Source: Rouxiella sp. S1S-2 (GTDB lineage Bacteria > Pseudomonadota > Gammaproteobacteria > Enterobacterales > Enterobacteriaceae). From it: a stretch of DNA of 64,000 bases. Below, in pieces: positions 25,731 to 34,774 of this stretch. The DNA lies in the NCBI RefSeq assembly GCF_009208105.1, contig NZ_WFKL01000002.1:1-64000 (forward strand), given 5' to 3'. A program made the position numbers and the translations under genes. A model generated the notes under the pieces. The model ran no database searches, was not told where the DNA came from, and was given only the letters and a program-made list of their open reading frames with translations. Numbering within the stretch: the first letter of the stretch is position 1; every line of letters starts with the position of its first letter.

Positions 25731-26108
25731 TCAAAAACATGCTTGTTGAGTTATGCGTTTCCCCACTAATACCACTTTGAAGCTTTGGGGGTCGGCATTG
25801 AGTACCGCATAGCGTATTTGCGGACAAATCAGTTCTAAGCTTCGTTTGCTACAATCAAGCTGTATTAAAGAGCGTACGCCGGATTCGGTTTGCACCCTAT
25901 TGGTCTCAGGATAGTCGCTGCAATCAAATCCTTTTTTACTTAACTTTTCTTTCGCCGCATCCAAACTCATTCCGATAAGATTTAGGCTTTCGACTTCTCT
26001 GGAATGCGATTTTTCAGAAACTCGAGTCAGTGAACACCCGCTCAGTAATTGAGCGAAGAGTAAGAAGAATATAAGGATTAATATATTTTTATTGTCTATT
26101 CTCTGCAT
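25731..26108 (-). CDS. Small lipoprotein of unknown function
   Basis: 125 residues. The N-terminus MQRIDNKNILILIFFLLFAQ LLSGC is a lipoprotein signal with lipobox LLSGC, so the mature protein starts at about Cys25 and is lipid-anchored. The rest, including SLNLIGMSLDAAKEKLSKKG, GVRSLIQLDCSKRS and FKVVLVGKRITQQACF, has four further cysteines and resembles small periplasmic proteins that follow a PASTA-like or BamE-like pattern, but I cannot name a family. It starts close to the IS3 remnant at 26170. Confidence 0.7.
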   Translation of the reverse strand: MQRIDNKNILILIFFLLFAQLLSGCSLTRVSEKSHSREVESLNLIGMSLDAAKEKLSKKGFDCSDYPETNRVQTESGVRSLIQLDCSKRSLELICPQIRYAVLNADPQSFKVVLVGKRITQQACF

Positions 26109-26169
26109 CAGGCGACCCTTTAGGTTTTTTACCTTTGAGCGATATTGTTAGATATTGCAGTAAACAGAG

Positions 26170-26332
26170 TGAGGAGTATAACTTAAAATTCTCCGCTCAA
26201 AACCTATGTCAGGGCAAAGACAATCTACACTTCGGTGAATCGTGACTTTTTCATTGGCACCACCTCCGTTCAGGGGAGTGTTTATTATGCCGGAATTCTT
26301 TTTTTGAATGGAGCAGGATGTTGGGGGAGGGT
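26170..26332 (-). mobile_element. IS3-family end and OrfA start remnant (copy 2)
   Basis: Read on the minus strand from about 26332 this begins TGACCCTCCCCCAACATCCT, then CTGCTCCATTC, GAATTCCGGCATAATAAAC, a GGAGGT ribosome site and MKKSRFTEV-stop-IVFALT-stop, the start of an IS3/IS407-group OrfA with two nonsense codons. It ends near 26170. It interrupts the acetyltransferase gene at 26333. A related remnant lies inverted at 15962. Confidence 0.7.
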
Positions 26333-26690
26333 CACGTCTGCAAGCGAATTTCACCAAGCTCCGCTTGAGCTGCTTTACTTTCAACATGTGCAGCAATCTA
26401 CCGCCGATTCCTATTCCTTGCCAATGGGGATGTACCGCAACATTTTCGATCCAAAGATGATCAGCCTGGGGCCATATTTCGATGAGACCAACTACTTCTC
26501 CTTCGACAATGGCGAGGTCAATGTCATGCTCACGGATGGCTTTATTAAAATCGGCCGTCATCGGAGTCGGTTCACGACCAATAACTGAAATCCATTTGGA
26601 ATAGGCCGCAAGTACAATCTCACGAACTAATCCCGCATCATTTTCTTCCGCGCGGCGGAACCAAACGGGGATATCAGGCGATTTGCTCAT
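26333..26690 (-). pseudogene. GNAT acetyltransferase, frameshifted and cut by IS3 remnant
   Basis: A strong ribosome site (AAGGAGATTAT) precedes ATG 26690. The first 100 residues are a good GNAT N-acetyltransferase (WFRRAEENDAGLVREIVLAA; VGLIEIWPQADHLWIENVAV; HPHWQGIGIGGRLLH with the acetyl-CoA pyrophosphate loop). After RLLH a single missing base near 26385 shifts the frame: in the next frame the expected VESKAAQAELGEIRLQT is readable. The gene then runs into the IS3 remnant and the C-terminal third is gone. Confidence 0.8.
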
Positions 26691-27214
26691 ATAATCTCCT
26701 TAAACTCGACTGCCACTAATATGTGCAACATAGCAGGCTGTACAGCATATTAACTAATTAACCCCGGATTGGCGCTACCAGCACCAGTCTCACGTAGCAA
26801 CTGCCAGGTTACTGACACTGGATAGAATCATCAAAGTGTACGGTTGGAGGTAAAAGAGATAGGAAAGCCTGCTACCGGCCCAACTGTTAGGATTGACTTG
26901 ATAACTGAGATCCCGCCGTTAGAATCAAAATCAACGGGTGTGTAATGCCCGCTCCTTGCTGGTAGCAGATCTCGTGGCGCTGTGCCATAGGCAGACGTTG
27001 GAGATGCCTGTAAAGACACCATTAGGTTCCTTTTGCCGGTTCATCTCTTAAAGAATGGCGAAATCCCTTTTATTCTATTAATTATATAGATATGAACACA
27101 ATGCAAATTCATCAGCGCGATTCTTGGCAGTTTGGATGGGGTTATACGTAGATATCTTCGTCTTCAGTGTGAAACGGCGTTGAGATCGTTACTGAGGGGC
27201 AAGTAAGGAGTCTT
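26691..27214. other. Gene-poor region
   Basis: I see no supported gene. A 63-codon minus-strand frame (26831-27022; MVSLQASPTSAYGTAPRDLL…) lacks a ribosome site and a recognisable family. It could be debris. The end of the region carries the ribosome site of the TPR gene. Confidence 0.4.
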
Positions 27215-27727
27215 ATGTTAATCAGCAACTTCACTGAAGTGGATGATATTATGAAAAATCTTCAATTACTGAACCATGCCATAGAGCTTAGAAAGCAGGG
27301 TCGCTTTGAAGAAAGTAGACAGCAACTTTTTTCCATCATCGGGTCTGAAGTTTATAACGGGATTATTTACCTTAACATCGCATGGTCTTACGATAATCAA
27401 GGTCTTGAAAGCGATGCCTTGGGTTACTACACAAAAGCCCTCAAAGAGGACTTATCCAAAGAAGACCACTTTGAAGCCAAATTTGGGCTCGCCTGTACTT
27501 ACAGATGCCTAAACTTTTTTGAAGAGGCGGAACTATTATTTGAGTCTCTAATCAGTGATTATCCTGAGCGTAAAGAGGTAATCCCTTACTTTGCACTTAG
27601 CCTGACATCAGCAGGTAAAAAAGATTATGCGGTGAGGATCCTCTTAGAACTAGTCGTTAAAAACCCGCCAACAGAAGGCATTCAGGCATATCAAAAAAAC
27701 CTTTTGGGATACCTCAAAGAGCTTTGA
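27215..27727 (+). CDS. Tetratricopeptide repeat protein
   Basis: 170 residues. I keep the ATG at 27215 because TAAGGAG lies 6 bases upstream; an in-frame ATG at 27251 has none. Helical pairs typical of TPRs run from about residue 20: LNHAIELRKQGRFEESRQQL, NGIIYLNIAWSYDNQGLESDALGYYTKAL, EAKFGLACTYRCLNFFEEAE and VIPYFALSLTSAGKKDYAVRIL. No signal peptide, so it is cytoplasmic. Such proteins mediate protein contacts; the partner is unknown. The membrane protein gene follows 58 bases downstream. Confidence 0.85.
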   Translation: MLISNFTEVDDIMKNLQLLNHAIELRKQGRFEESRQQLFSIIGSEVYNGIIYLNIAWSYDNQGLESDALGYYTKALKEDLSKEDHFEAKFGLACTYRCLNFFEEAELLFESLISDYPERKEVIPYFALSLTSAGKKDYAVRILLELVVKNPPTEGIQAYQKNLLGYLKEL

Positions 27728-27785
27728 AGCCGGTTGATATAGTGGATGTTATGGTCAGTCGAATTTACTTGGTAAGAGGATAAAA

Positions 27786-28136
27786 ATGCTCTGGCTGATA
27801 GTTAAATATGCAGTGACTGCAGGGATGATTGTGCTAATTTCTGAAGTAGCAAAGCGAAGTGATCGGCTCGGTGGCTTGCTGGCTGCATTGCCTCTAGTGA
27901 CCGTTTTAGTGCTGATATGGATGAAGATCGAAGGGCAAACGCAGCACAAAATTGCGAGTCATGCATGGTACACGTTTTGGTACGTGGTCCCAACGCTTCC
28001 GATGTTTCTTTGTTTCCCCCTCATGTATAAGCGGTGGGGATTTTGGATAGCATTGCTGGCATCCTGCCTCATTACAGTGCTGATTTTTTGGGTATATGCG
28101 CATGTGCTTCACAGATTCGGTATCGACCTGATGTGA
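27786..28136 (+). CDS. DUF3147 family small membrane protein
   Basis: 116 residues with four hydrophobic segments: MLWLIVKYAVTAGMIVLISE, LGGLLAALPLVTVLVLIWMK, TFWYVVPTLPMFLCFPLMY and FWIALLASCLITVLIFWVYA. The RSDRLGGLLAALPLV block after helix 1 is characteristic of DUF3147. The Shine-Dalgarno is AGAGGATAAA. The function of the family is unknown. Confidence 0.85.
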   Translation: MLWLIVKYAVTAGMIVLISEVAKRSDRLGGLLAALPLVTVLVLIWMKIEGQTQHKIASHAWYTFWYVVPTLPMFLCFPLMYKRWGFWIALLASCLITVLIFWVYAHVLHRFGIDLM

Positions 28137-28400
28137 CATCATTAATCAATGGAGACGTGCCGTGGTGTGCTACACATGGATGTTAATAAATTTAAAATCC
28201 GATCTGCTTAGCGTAATTCAAACGTCCCACAGTTCTTAATGTCTTTATTATCAGGACAACCTTCAGTCAGGCAGTCAGGACCGGTTGGTCCCCTCCTGCC
28301 TCATAGCAGGCCTAACGAAACTTTACAGGCCCTCTGACCTTAACCCCGTTAATTAATACATCGTGATGTTAGTAATGCCTTAACCAGTGGTTAGAATAGC

Positions 28401-28887
28401 TGCGAACTTTCACTTTTCGCTCGAAGCGGACTGTTATGCCTGCTTAAAAAACAGTCATACGTGGGATATTTAATGAGATGGTCACTCGCTCATTCCCAGT
28501 ACTACGTTGATGCCGAAGCCATTTGTGAAGCTGCATCGCGTCCATCTATGCGTTTCGTAAAACCTCGAACGGAATCTCAGTTGAAAAGAAAGTTGGACGA
28601 AGATGAGGTTGGACGACATTGCTGGGAATGAGTAAGCGAGGTAACAAAAAGGTCCGAACTTTGTAGCTTCAATGAGCCAGGGTATTCATACAAAAACTGG
28701 AACACCAGTCTGGCAAGTTGGCCGATTGGGTCAGGGATTTACTGTGCCGGAAGAGCAACTTTGTCTTCACTTGTGCTCTGGCAAACAAGCTGGCCAGAAT
28801 AGCCTGGGCACTCACGGCGCGACAGCAAATTTATGAAACATAACGGCAGGAATTGACCATAGTTTCCGTTTTCCAAGCGGACCCCTT
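28401..28887. repeat. Dispersed ~90 bp repeat, copy split by an IS110-related segment
   Basis: The left half (28401-28471; CTTTTCGCTCGAAGCGG … CCTGCTTAAAAAACAG … ACGTGGGATATTT) and right half (28862-28887; TTTCCGTTTTCCAAGCGGAC) correspond to the left and right parts of the copies at 25607 and 42715. About 390 bases with an IS110 transposase remnant separate them. The region 28137-28400 holds no gene I can support. Confidence 0.65.
28503..28843 (+). pseudogene. IS110-family transposase remnant inside the dispersed repeat
   Basis: Two fragments survive. The first reads VDAEAICEAASRPSMRFVKP (conserved DAxAIxEAxxRPxMRFV block). The second, after an internal deletion, reads GMSKRGNKKVRTL-stop, then ARVFIQKLEHQSGKLADWVR, DLLCRKSNFVFTCALANKLA and RIAWALTARQQIYET-stop, the C-terminal end of IS110/IS1111 transposases (xGISKRGxxxLRTLLxxGAR … ALANKxARxxWAxL). 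Two in-frame stops and the deletion make it inactive. Confidence 0.72.
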
Positions 28888-29804
28888 CATGCAGGCAAAG
28901 AGAGCTGACCGCGAACCGGCTCGCCGGTGTTCGCTGAAAACTGCCCGGCCAGCAACGCTATTGCTCTTTGTGCCAGCGTTTCCAGCGGATAGGCAATCGC
29001 CGGAACCGCTGAAACGCCCGGTGGCAACGTGCTGTCGAGGCTGAACACCATCACGCTATCCGGCACGGCGCGCCCCTGCTGTGCAAGCTGACGCAATGCG
29101 TCCTGCGCAGTGGCATCGTCCGGCACCAGTAATGCATTAAACGGAACGTTTTGCGCTAGCAGTTGTGTGAGTGCCTGCTCGCCGCTATACACTAACCGAC
29201 GGTCATACGGCAGCAGGAATTTCTCCAGCGCCAGATGATAGCCCTGAAGAATTTGGCCTGCGGCCTCACTGTTTTCAGCGTTAATCAGCGCAATCTGTCG
29301 CCGCCCCTGTTGAAGGACATACTGACAGGCTGTTTCGGTCGCAAAACTACGGTCAAAATGAATACTGCGCCCGCAATTTTCATCGAGGCAATCTATGGTG
29401 ATGACGTTTTCAGGCAGCGCGGGGAGCGCAAAACGCGCTCCGATAACAATCATCGCATCACACAGCCCCCGCCCGATCTCGTCAACCGAATGCGCAAGGC
29501 TTGCAGCATTGGTCGCGAAACGCAGCAGTAAATATTTCTGATTCAGGCGCAGCTCTTTTTCCAGCGCATGCAGATAACCGGTGCTCTGGTTGATATTTTC
29601 CGCTGCACAAATCACGCCGATGCAGCCGGTAGACTGCGTGGAGAGAGACTGCGCGATCATGCTCGGTTTATATTGCAGTGTTTCAACTGCCTGCATTACC
29701 GCCAGGCGGCTCTCCTCTTTGACTCCGCGGCTGCCACTCAGGACACGGGAAACCGTCGCTTTCGACACTTTCGCCAGCCGCGAAACGTCGTTAATGTTTG
29801 CCAT
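28887..29804 (-). CDS. LacI family repressor of beta-glucoside operon
   Basis: 305 residues, shorter than the usual 330-340. HTH at 3-25 (NINDVSRLAKVSKATVSRVLSGSRG), hinge KPSMIAQSLSTQ, then the effector domain. It resembles AscG-type repressors of aryl-beta-glucoside genes. It ends the operon IIB-IIC-GH1-repressor, starting 27 bases after the glucosidase stop, with AAGGAA in front. The probable operator is the palindrome TGGAAACCGGTTTCCA at 32949-32964, upstream of the PTS IIB gene. G+C is visibly higher here than in the flanking mosaic, suggesting separate acquisition. Confidence 0.9.
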   Translation of the reverse strand: MANINDVSRLAKVSKATVSRVLSGSRGVKEESRLAVMQAVETLQYKPSMIAQSLSTQSTGCIGVICAAENINQSTGYLHALEKELRLNQKYLLLRFATNAASLAHSVDEIGRGLCDAMIVIGARFALPALPENVITIDCLDENCGRSIHFDRSFATETACQYVLQQGRRQIALINAENSEAAGQILQGYHLALEKFLLPYDRRLVYSGEQALTQLLAQNVPFNALLVPDDATAQDALRQLAQQGRAVPDSVMVFSLDSTLPPGVSAVPAIAYPLETLAQRAIALLAGQFSANTGEPVRGQLSLPA

Positions 29805-29831
29805 GTCTTTCCTTGTGTAAGAGATTTACTG

Positions 29832-31220
29832 TCAGTTAAAACCGTGTTCTGCAGCGACTTTAGCAAACCATTCGCCACTTTTTTTCACCGTCCGCTTCTG
29901 CGTTTCTAGATCTAATTGCACAAAACCGTAACGGTTTTTGTAAGCGTTCATCCATGACCAGCAATCGATAAACGTCCACATATGATAGCCGAGACAGCCG
30001 CTGCCTTCCTGCAATGCGCGGTGCAGCCATTTAAGGTGCCCACTCACGAACTCGATGCGGTAATCATCGTCGATCCGCCCTTCCTTCTCGAAGCGCAGTT
30101 CATGTTCCACGCCCATGCCGTTTTCGGAAATAAAGCACCGCGGATTACCGTAGTTTTCGCGCAGATTGGTCAGGATATCGTAGATGCCCTGCTCGTAGAT
30201 TTCCCAGCCACGGTGCGGGTTCATTTTGCGCCCCGGCATGACGTAGTTATCGAAGAACCATTCTGGCATAAACGGGCTTTCCGCGTTGACCATACTGTCG
30301 CGGCACTGAATGCGACGCGGCTGGTAATAGTTGATGCCCAATAAATCCACCACGCCCTGCGTCAGCAGTTCCTTATCACCCTGCTGGCAGGCCGGAAGCT
30401 GATCGTGTTTTTTCAGCAATTCTATCAGCTCCTGAGGATATTCACCGCGCAGCGCCGGGTCGAGGAAACTACGGTTAAACATCAGATCAGCAATGTTTGC
30501 CGCTTTAAGATCTGCCGGGTTTTGCGAGCGCGGGTACGACGGTGTGAGGTTGAGGATAATACCAATTTCGCCCCCCTGCTGGCGTGCCCGGTACGCTTTT
30601 ACCGCCAGCGAATGCGCCAGCATCGTATGGTAGGCCACGGTCGCCGCACGTCTGAAATCCACCACGTTCGGATAGTGGAAGTCATACAAATATCCACCTT
30701 CCACCGGCACCACCGGCTCGTTGAAGGTAAACCAGTGTTTCACACGATCGCCAAACAACTCAAAGCAGGTATCAGCATATTTTTCATAGGCGTGAACCAC
30801 ATCGCGGTTTTCCCAGCCACCAATTTCCTGCATCGCCATCGGCATGTCGAAATGGAACAGATTGATGAAGGGCTGCACGCCCTGTGCCAGCATTTCGTCA
30901 ATCACCTGGTTATAAAACGTCAGCGCTTCAGGGTTCACTTCGCCGCGTCCGTTGGGGATCAGTCGCGCCCAGGAAATCGAAGTGCGGAACGTGTTGTGGT
31001 TCAATTGCTTAAGCAACGCGATATCTTCGCGCCAGTTTTTGTAAAATGTCGATGTGTCCTGCGGCCCAACGTCGCCGTGAAAACGCGTCGGTTGCTGGGA
31101 ATACCAGTGATCCCATACCGTGGCGCTTTTACCGTGGCTCAGGGTTTCCCCTTCCGTTTGTGGTGCGGAACTGGCACTGCCCCACCAGAATTCTTTTGGA
31201 AATTGATATTTCACCGTCAT
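29832..31220 (-). CDS. 6-phospho-beta-glucosidase, GH1 family
   Basis: 462 residues. The acid/base Glu is in TFNEPVVPVEGGYL and the nucleophile Glu in CFISENGMGVE; the start FPKEFWWGSASSAPQTEG is the GH1 N-terminal signature. The phospho-sugar loop SWMNAYKNRYGFVQLD (Ser…Lys…Tyr) indicates 6-phospho-glucosides rather than free glucosides. It hydrolyses the phosphorylated disaccharide delivered by the adjacent PTS permease to glucose-6-phosphate and an aglycone. It starts 13 bases after the IIC gene. Confidence 0.94.
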   Translation of the reverse strand: MTVKYQFPKEFWWGSASSAPQTEGETLSHGKSATVWDHWYSQQPTRFHGDVGPQDTSTFYKNWREDIALLKQLNHNTFRTSISWARLIPNGRGEVNPEALTFYNQVIDEMLAQGVQPFINLFHFDMPMAMQEIGGWENRDVVHAYEKYADTCFELFGDRVKHWFTFNEPVVPVEGGYLYDFHYPNVVDFRRAATVAYHTMLAHSLAVKAYRARQQGGEIGIILNLTPSYPRSQNPADLKAANIADLMFNRSFLDPALRGEYPQELIELLKKHDQLPACQQGDKELLTQGVVDLLGINYYQPRRIQCRDSMVNAESPFMPEWFFDNYVMPGRKMNPHRGWEIYEQGIYDILTNLRENYGNPRCFISENGMGVEHELRFEKEGRIDDDYRIEFVSGHLKWLHRALQEGSGCLGYHMWTFIDCWSWMNAYKNRYGFVQLDLETQKRTVKKSGEWFAKVAAEHGFN

Positions 31221-31233
31221 CCTCGCTTGTCCG

Positions 31234-32562
31234 TTAGCTGTTAGCTGGCAAGGCGTTACCCGCCGCTTGTGGTGTCGCCTTTTCTGCTTCCTGTTTCAAC
31301 AAAGTACGTTCGTAGGCTTTCAGGAATGGGTAATACATAACTGCCGATAACACCATACAGAAAAGACACATAATTACCGGGCTGAATGCCCAATTTGCGG
31401 CCCATGACGCACCAATTGGCGCGGGCGTCGTCCAGGGCGTAAGCGACACGACCTGCGCGACCCAGCCGAGTTTGGTGGCGGTATACGCGAAGACCGCGTT
31501 GAGCATCGGTACTAGCGTGAAAGGCAGGAAAAACACCGGATTCATAATAATCGGCGTGCCGAACAGAATGGGTTCGTTGATGTTGAAGAAACTCGGCACC
31601 ACGCCCATTTTACCAATAGTACGTAGATGTACGGCCTTGCTGCAGAGCAGCAGAATCGCCAGTGGCAGGGTCGAGCCGACGCCGCCGATCAGCAGATAGT
31701 GATCCCAGAATCCTTGCAGATAGATGTGCGGCAGCGGAGCACCAGCCTGTAATGCAGTCTGGTTCAGCGCCAGATTGGTCATCCAGAACGGGTTCATTAT
31801 ACCTGTGACAATCAGCGCGCCGTGAATACCGGCAAACCACAGCACCTGGCAGATAAACACTGAAATCAGGATCGCCGGCAGTGAGTCAGAGGCCGAAACC
31901 AGCGGTGCCAGCAAATGCATAATCGCTTCAGGAATGATCATGCCGGTGGCTGACTGAATAAACAGGTTAAGCGGATGCAGCGTGGCGACAATCACCACTA
32001 CCGGGATCAGAATTTCAAATGAACGTGCCACGCCGGTAGGCACTTCCTTCGGCAGGCGGATAGTAATGTTACGGCGTTTAAGCAACGCATACACTTCGGC
32101 GGCGTAAATCGCCGTCAAGATCGCGGTGAAAATGCCTTCACCGGAGAAATATTGGGTAGAAATCTGTTTATCATGATACGGCGCGGCCACCAGTAGAAAC
32201 GCCATAAACGCCAGCAACCCGGTCATGATCGGGTCGAGTTTGTAATGCTTACCCAGGCTTGCGCCGATACCGACGGAGATGAAGAACGTCATGACCCCCA
32301 TACTTAGATACCACGGCAACATCAGCTGTTCGCGGTATTTCAGCGACAGATCCAGCCAGCCGCGCGCGAAAGCATTGGTCGTGTCCGGTGAAAATGGCGG
32401 GAAGATAAAGACCAACATGAAGGAGCCGATAATCATAAACGGCAGCGCGGCGATGAAACCGTCACGAATGGCAATCACATGCCGCTGCTGGCCGACGCTG
32501 CCGGCCAGTGGCGTGATATGCTTCTCGATAACGTTGACCATCGCCTGATAGAGACCACTCAT
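31234..32562 (-). CDS. PTS permease IIC, lactose/cellobiose (chitobiose) type
   Basis: 442 residues with about ten membrane segments. The N-terminus (YQAMVNVIEKHITPLAGSVGQQRHVIAIRDGFIAALPFMIIGSF) and the conserved FNINEPILFGTPIIMNPVFFLPF motif of the sugar-binding region are those of the Lac family EIIC. It moves and phosphorylates a beta-glucoside together with the IIB at 32559-32882, whose stop overlaps this start by 4 bases. No IIA gene is present in the operon, so it must borrow IIA from elsewhere. Confidence 0.93.
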   Translation of the reverse strand: MSGLYQAMVNVIEKHITPLAGSVGQQRHVIAIRDGFIAALPFMIIGSFMLVFIFPPFSPDTTNAFARGWLDLSLKYREQLMLPWYLSMGVMTFFISVGIGASLGKHYKLDPIMTGLLAFMAFLLVAAPYHDKQISTQYFSGEGIFTAILTAIYAAEVYALLKRRNITIRLPKEVPTGVARSFEILIPVVVIVATLHPLNLFIQSATGMIIPEAIMHLLAPLVSASDSLPAILISVFICQVLWFAGIHGALIVTGIMNPFWMTNLALNQTALQAGAPLPHIYLQGFWDHYLLIGGVGSTLPLAILLLCSKAVHLRTIGKMGVVPSFFNINEPILFGTPIIMNPVFFLPFTLVPMLNAVFAYTATKLGWVAQVVSLTPWTTPAPIGASWAANWAFSPVIMCLFCMVLSAVMYYPFLKAYERTLLKQEAEKATPQAAGNALPANS

Positions 32563-32882
32563 ACGCGGCTTCCTTGTTGTGCGATCAGGCCGTAAGCGAA
32601 GTCCAGCACGTTATCGCCGCGCTGCATGCCGTAATCAATCATGTTGATGGTTTCGACCGGAATATGGAATTCTGCTGCTTTTGCCGATAAATCAGCCTGC
32701 ATGTAACGCACCTGTGGCCCGAGCAACACCACTTGGTAATCACGGAATTTTTCATCAAACTCGCTGGCACCGAAAGCCTCAATCTGCACTTCCTCGCCCC
32801 GTGCCGACGCGACCTCTTTCATTTTGCGAACTAACATACTGGTCGACATCCCCGCCGAACAACAAAGCATGATTCTTTTCAT
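32559..32882 (-). CDS. PTS IIB, lactose/cellobiose type
   Basis: 107 residues. The phosphorylated cysteine is in MKRIMLCCSAGMSTSMLVRK (CSAGMSTS loop), typical of cellobiose IIB. It passes phosphate to the sugar bound to IIC. It is the first gene of the operon, and the operator palindrome is 67 bases upstream. Confidence 0.93.
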   Translation of the reverse strand: MKRIMLCCSAGMSTSMLVRKMKEVASARGEEVQIEAFGASEFDEKFRDYQVVLLGPQVRYMQADLSAKAAEFHIPVETINMIDYGMQRGDNVLDFAYGLIAQQGSRV

Positions 32883-32948
32883 TCTGCTTTACTCCACGAT
32901 GATTAATGTTCTGCCTTTTTTTTTCTTCTGAGGGTATTTGAGTCAATT

Positions 32949-32964
32949 TGGAAACCGGTTTCCA
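32949..32964. promoter_or_regulatory. Operator for the beta-glucoside LacI repressor
   Basis: TGGAAACCGGTTTCCA is a perfect 16-base palindrome with the central CG of LacI/GalR sites. It lies upstream of the first operon gene. A further half site (TCATCGTGAAACC) follows on the plus strand. Confidence 0.75.
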
Positions 32965-33538
32965 TCATCGTGAAACCAATGTGCGAAGAGGGTCAAAGAT
33001 TTATCGGTAGATTACTGCAGGGTGTGAATACGGTCACGAAGCGGAAAAATTCTGCAATGCAAAGCGGAGAAAAAGGACTAAGGCGAACAATTTATAAATT
33101 AAAAAAAAACAACCGATGGTCGCGATCGCGATATTTTTTCCTCCTGCTCCTTTACGCGCCTTTTGAACCTCTGTCATTCTTCTCAGAAACTCTATCAGGG
33201 GGCAGTTTGGATATCGAAAATTATTGTACGTTTTGACTGTTTTTGTACTTTCGGCTTTGGTTAGAAATACGAGGCGAAATTGTCCTGTAGTTACATCCAT
33301 CACAATTGCTAATCAAAACTTTCTCGTTTCACACTTCAAAAAGCACTCAGGCAGAGGGCTTCCAGGTTGTAGAAAAAATCCTTTAGAGATAGAAACTTAA
33401 TATGGTGATAAGCCAAACTATGATGCCCATCACTAACATAATTCATTAAGTTGTGATCGCATCCGCTAATTCGTAATACAAATGTCACACATAACTCTCC
33501 AATGGTTTATTTATATCCCACATCAAATGGAGGTGTTT
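32965..33538. other. Spacer between PTS operon and aminosugar genes
   Basis: I see no gene. Small frames at 32970-33236 (+) and 33034-33303 (-) overlap one another and lack family resemblance. The last part holds the promoter and ribosome site (GGAGGTG, 33529-33535) of the aminotransferase gene. Confidence 0.45.
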
Positions 33539-34774
33539 ATGGAAGAATTTAACGATGTCTGCGTTTTAAATGAAATGGTTTTCAGCGCATCAACGGAGAA
33601 TGAACTAAAGGAACGGTTTAAAGATATTTACCAGAGAATTAATGATGAGCAGGAATATGATGAGTCCGGACATATTGCATTTCTGCCTCTATCTAGACTG
33701 AACTCACGTCAAGAACGACTGGAATGCCGGGACATCATTTCAGATGTCATTGAAAGCGGGTTTTTTACCAGCGGGCCGTATATTGAGAAAATAGAAGAAA
33801 TATTAAAAAATATCTATGGTGCATATACATGCATTGCCACCAGTAGCGGAACTGATGCGTTAAAAATCGCGCTTAAATCTGTGGGTGTTGCTCCCGGTGA
33901 TGAAGTGATTGTCCCTCTGAATTCCTTTGCAGCTACTGAGAATGCTGTAATGGCTGTCGGGGCAGTGCCGGTGTTCGCAAATATTGATAAGTCTTTCAAT
34001 ATGCTTGCGGATGAAGTGGCACGCCTTAAGACATCTAGAACAAAAGCGGTATTACCTGTCTGTCTTTATGGCTCGTGCCGGCATATTGATGTTATTTACC
34101 GCATAGCTAATGAGGCCGATATCCCCGTTATTGTAGATGCAGCACAGTGCTTCGGGATCCGGTCACTCATGAATTATTGTGACTTGCTGATTCTGAGCTT
34201 TAACCCGTTCAAGAATATTGGTTCATTTGGTAAGTCCGGGGCGATACTGACTCAATCTCCAGAGCTTGCGCGCATGGCGAGACAATATTCCTATCATGGA
34301 TTTTCTGAAGGTAAAAAGAATATAAAAGCCCAAAACTGGGGGTTTAACAGCCGCATGGATAACATGCAGGCTGCCACGCTCAGTGTCAAACTCAGACACT
34401 TTGAAAATAACGCAAAGAAACGCTCTCTGCTTGCCGCACGCTACCATCTTCTGCTGGCAGAACTGTCACATAAAATAATGCTTACGCCTGAGAAATATCA
34501 GAATACCTGGCATCTATTCCCTGTACTGATCTGCCAGGGGGAGCGTGATTCTTTGTTTTCCTTTGCGCGTGAAAGAGGAGTTGAGTTAGATATTTACTAC
34601 CCAACCCTTTCCCATTGCGGGGAACACCCATTAGCTAGCGCTTATTCCAGTCCTGAACAGTTCGCCCCTTCTGAAATTATTCATTCTGCATTGTTTCATC
34701 TTCCGCTACATAACCACATGTCGCTCCAGGAACAAAACAGAGTTATCGAGGTACTTTATGACTTTTTTAAATGA
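33539..34774 (+). CDS. ntdA: NtdA-like 3-oxo-glucose-6-phosphate:glutamate aminotransferase
   Basis: Start chosen at ATG 33539 (GGAGGTG 4 bases upstream), giving 411 residues. It is a DegT/DnrJ/EryC1 PLP aminotransferase. FTSGPYIEKIEEILKNIYGA, IATSSGTDALKIALKSVGVAP, VPLNSFAATENAVMAVGAVP, LSFNPFKNIGSFGKSGAI (PLP-binding Lys225), YSYHGF and WGFNSRMDNMQAA follow Bacillus subtilis NtdA closely, and the C-terminus has WHLFPVLI and IYYPTLSHCGEHPL. NtdA makes kanosamine-6-phosphate from 3-oxo-glucose-6-phosphate. The next gene is an NtdB-like phosphatase overlapping by 17 bases. The partner dehydrogenase NtdC is not in the window. Other 3-amino sugars remain possible. Confidence 0.85.
   Translation: MEEFNDVCVLNEMVFSASTENELKERFKDIYQRINDEQEYDESGHIAFLPLSRLNSRQERLECRDIISDVIESGFFTSGPYIEKIEEILKNIYGAYTCIATSSGTDALKIALKSVGVAPGDEVIVPLNSFAATENAVMAVGAVPVFANIDKSFNMLADEVARLKTSRTKAVLPVCLYGSCRHIDVIYRIANEADIPVIVDAAQCFGIRSLMNYCDLLILSFNPFKNIGSFGKSGAILTQSPELARMARQYSYHGFSEGKKNIKAQNWGFNSRMDNMQAATLSVKLRHFENNAKKRSLLAARYHLLLAELSHKIMLTPEKYQNTWHLFPVLICQGERDSLFSFARERGVELDIYYPTLSHCGEHPLASAYSSPEQFAPSEIIHSALFHLPLHNHMSLQEQNRVIEVLYDFFK

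Noticed and set aside
26831..27022. 63-codon minus-strand frame MVSLQASPTSAYGTAPRDLL…
   Set aside because: No ribosome site, no family match known to me. It may be debris.
30405..31244. 279-codon plus-strand frame opposite the GH1 gene
   Set aside because: Shadow of the glucosidase on the other strand: no ribosome site, no family.
33034..33303. 89-codon minus-strand frame in the spacer before the aminotransferase
   Set aside because: No Shine-Dalgarno or recognisable motif, and it overlaps an equally weak plus-strand frame.
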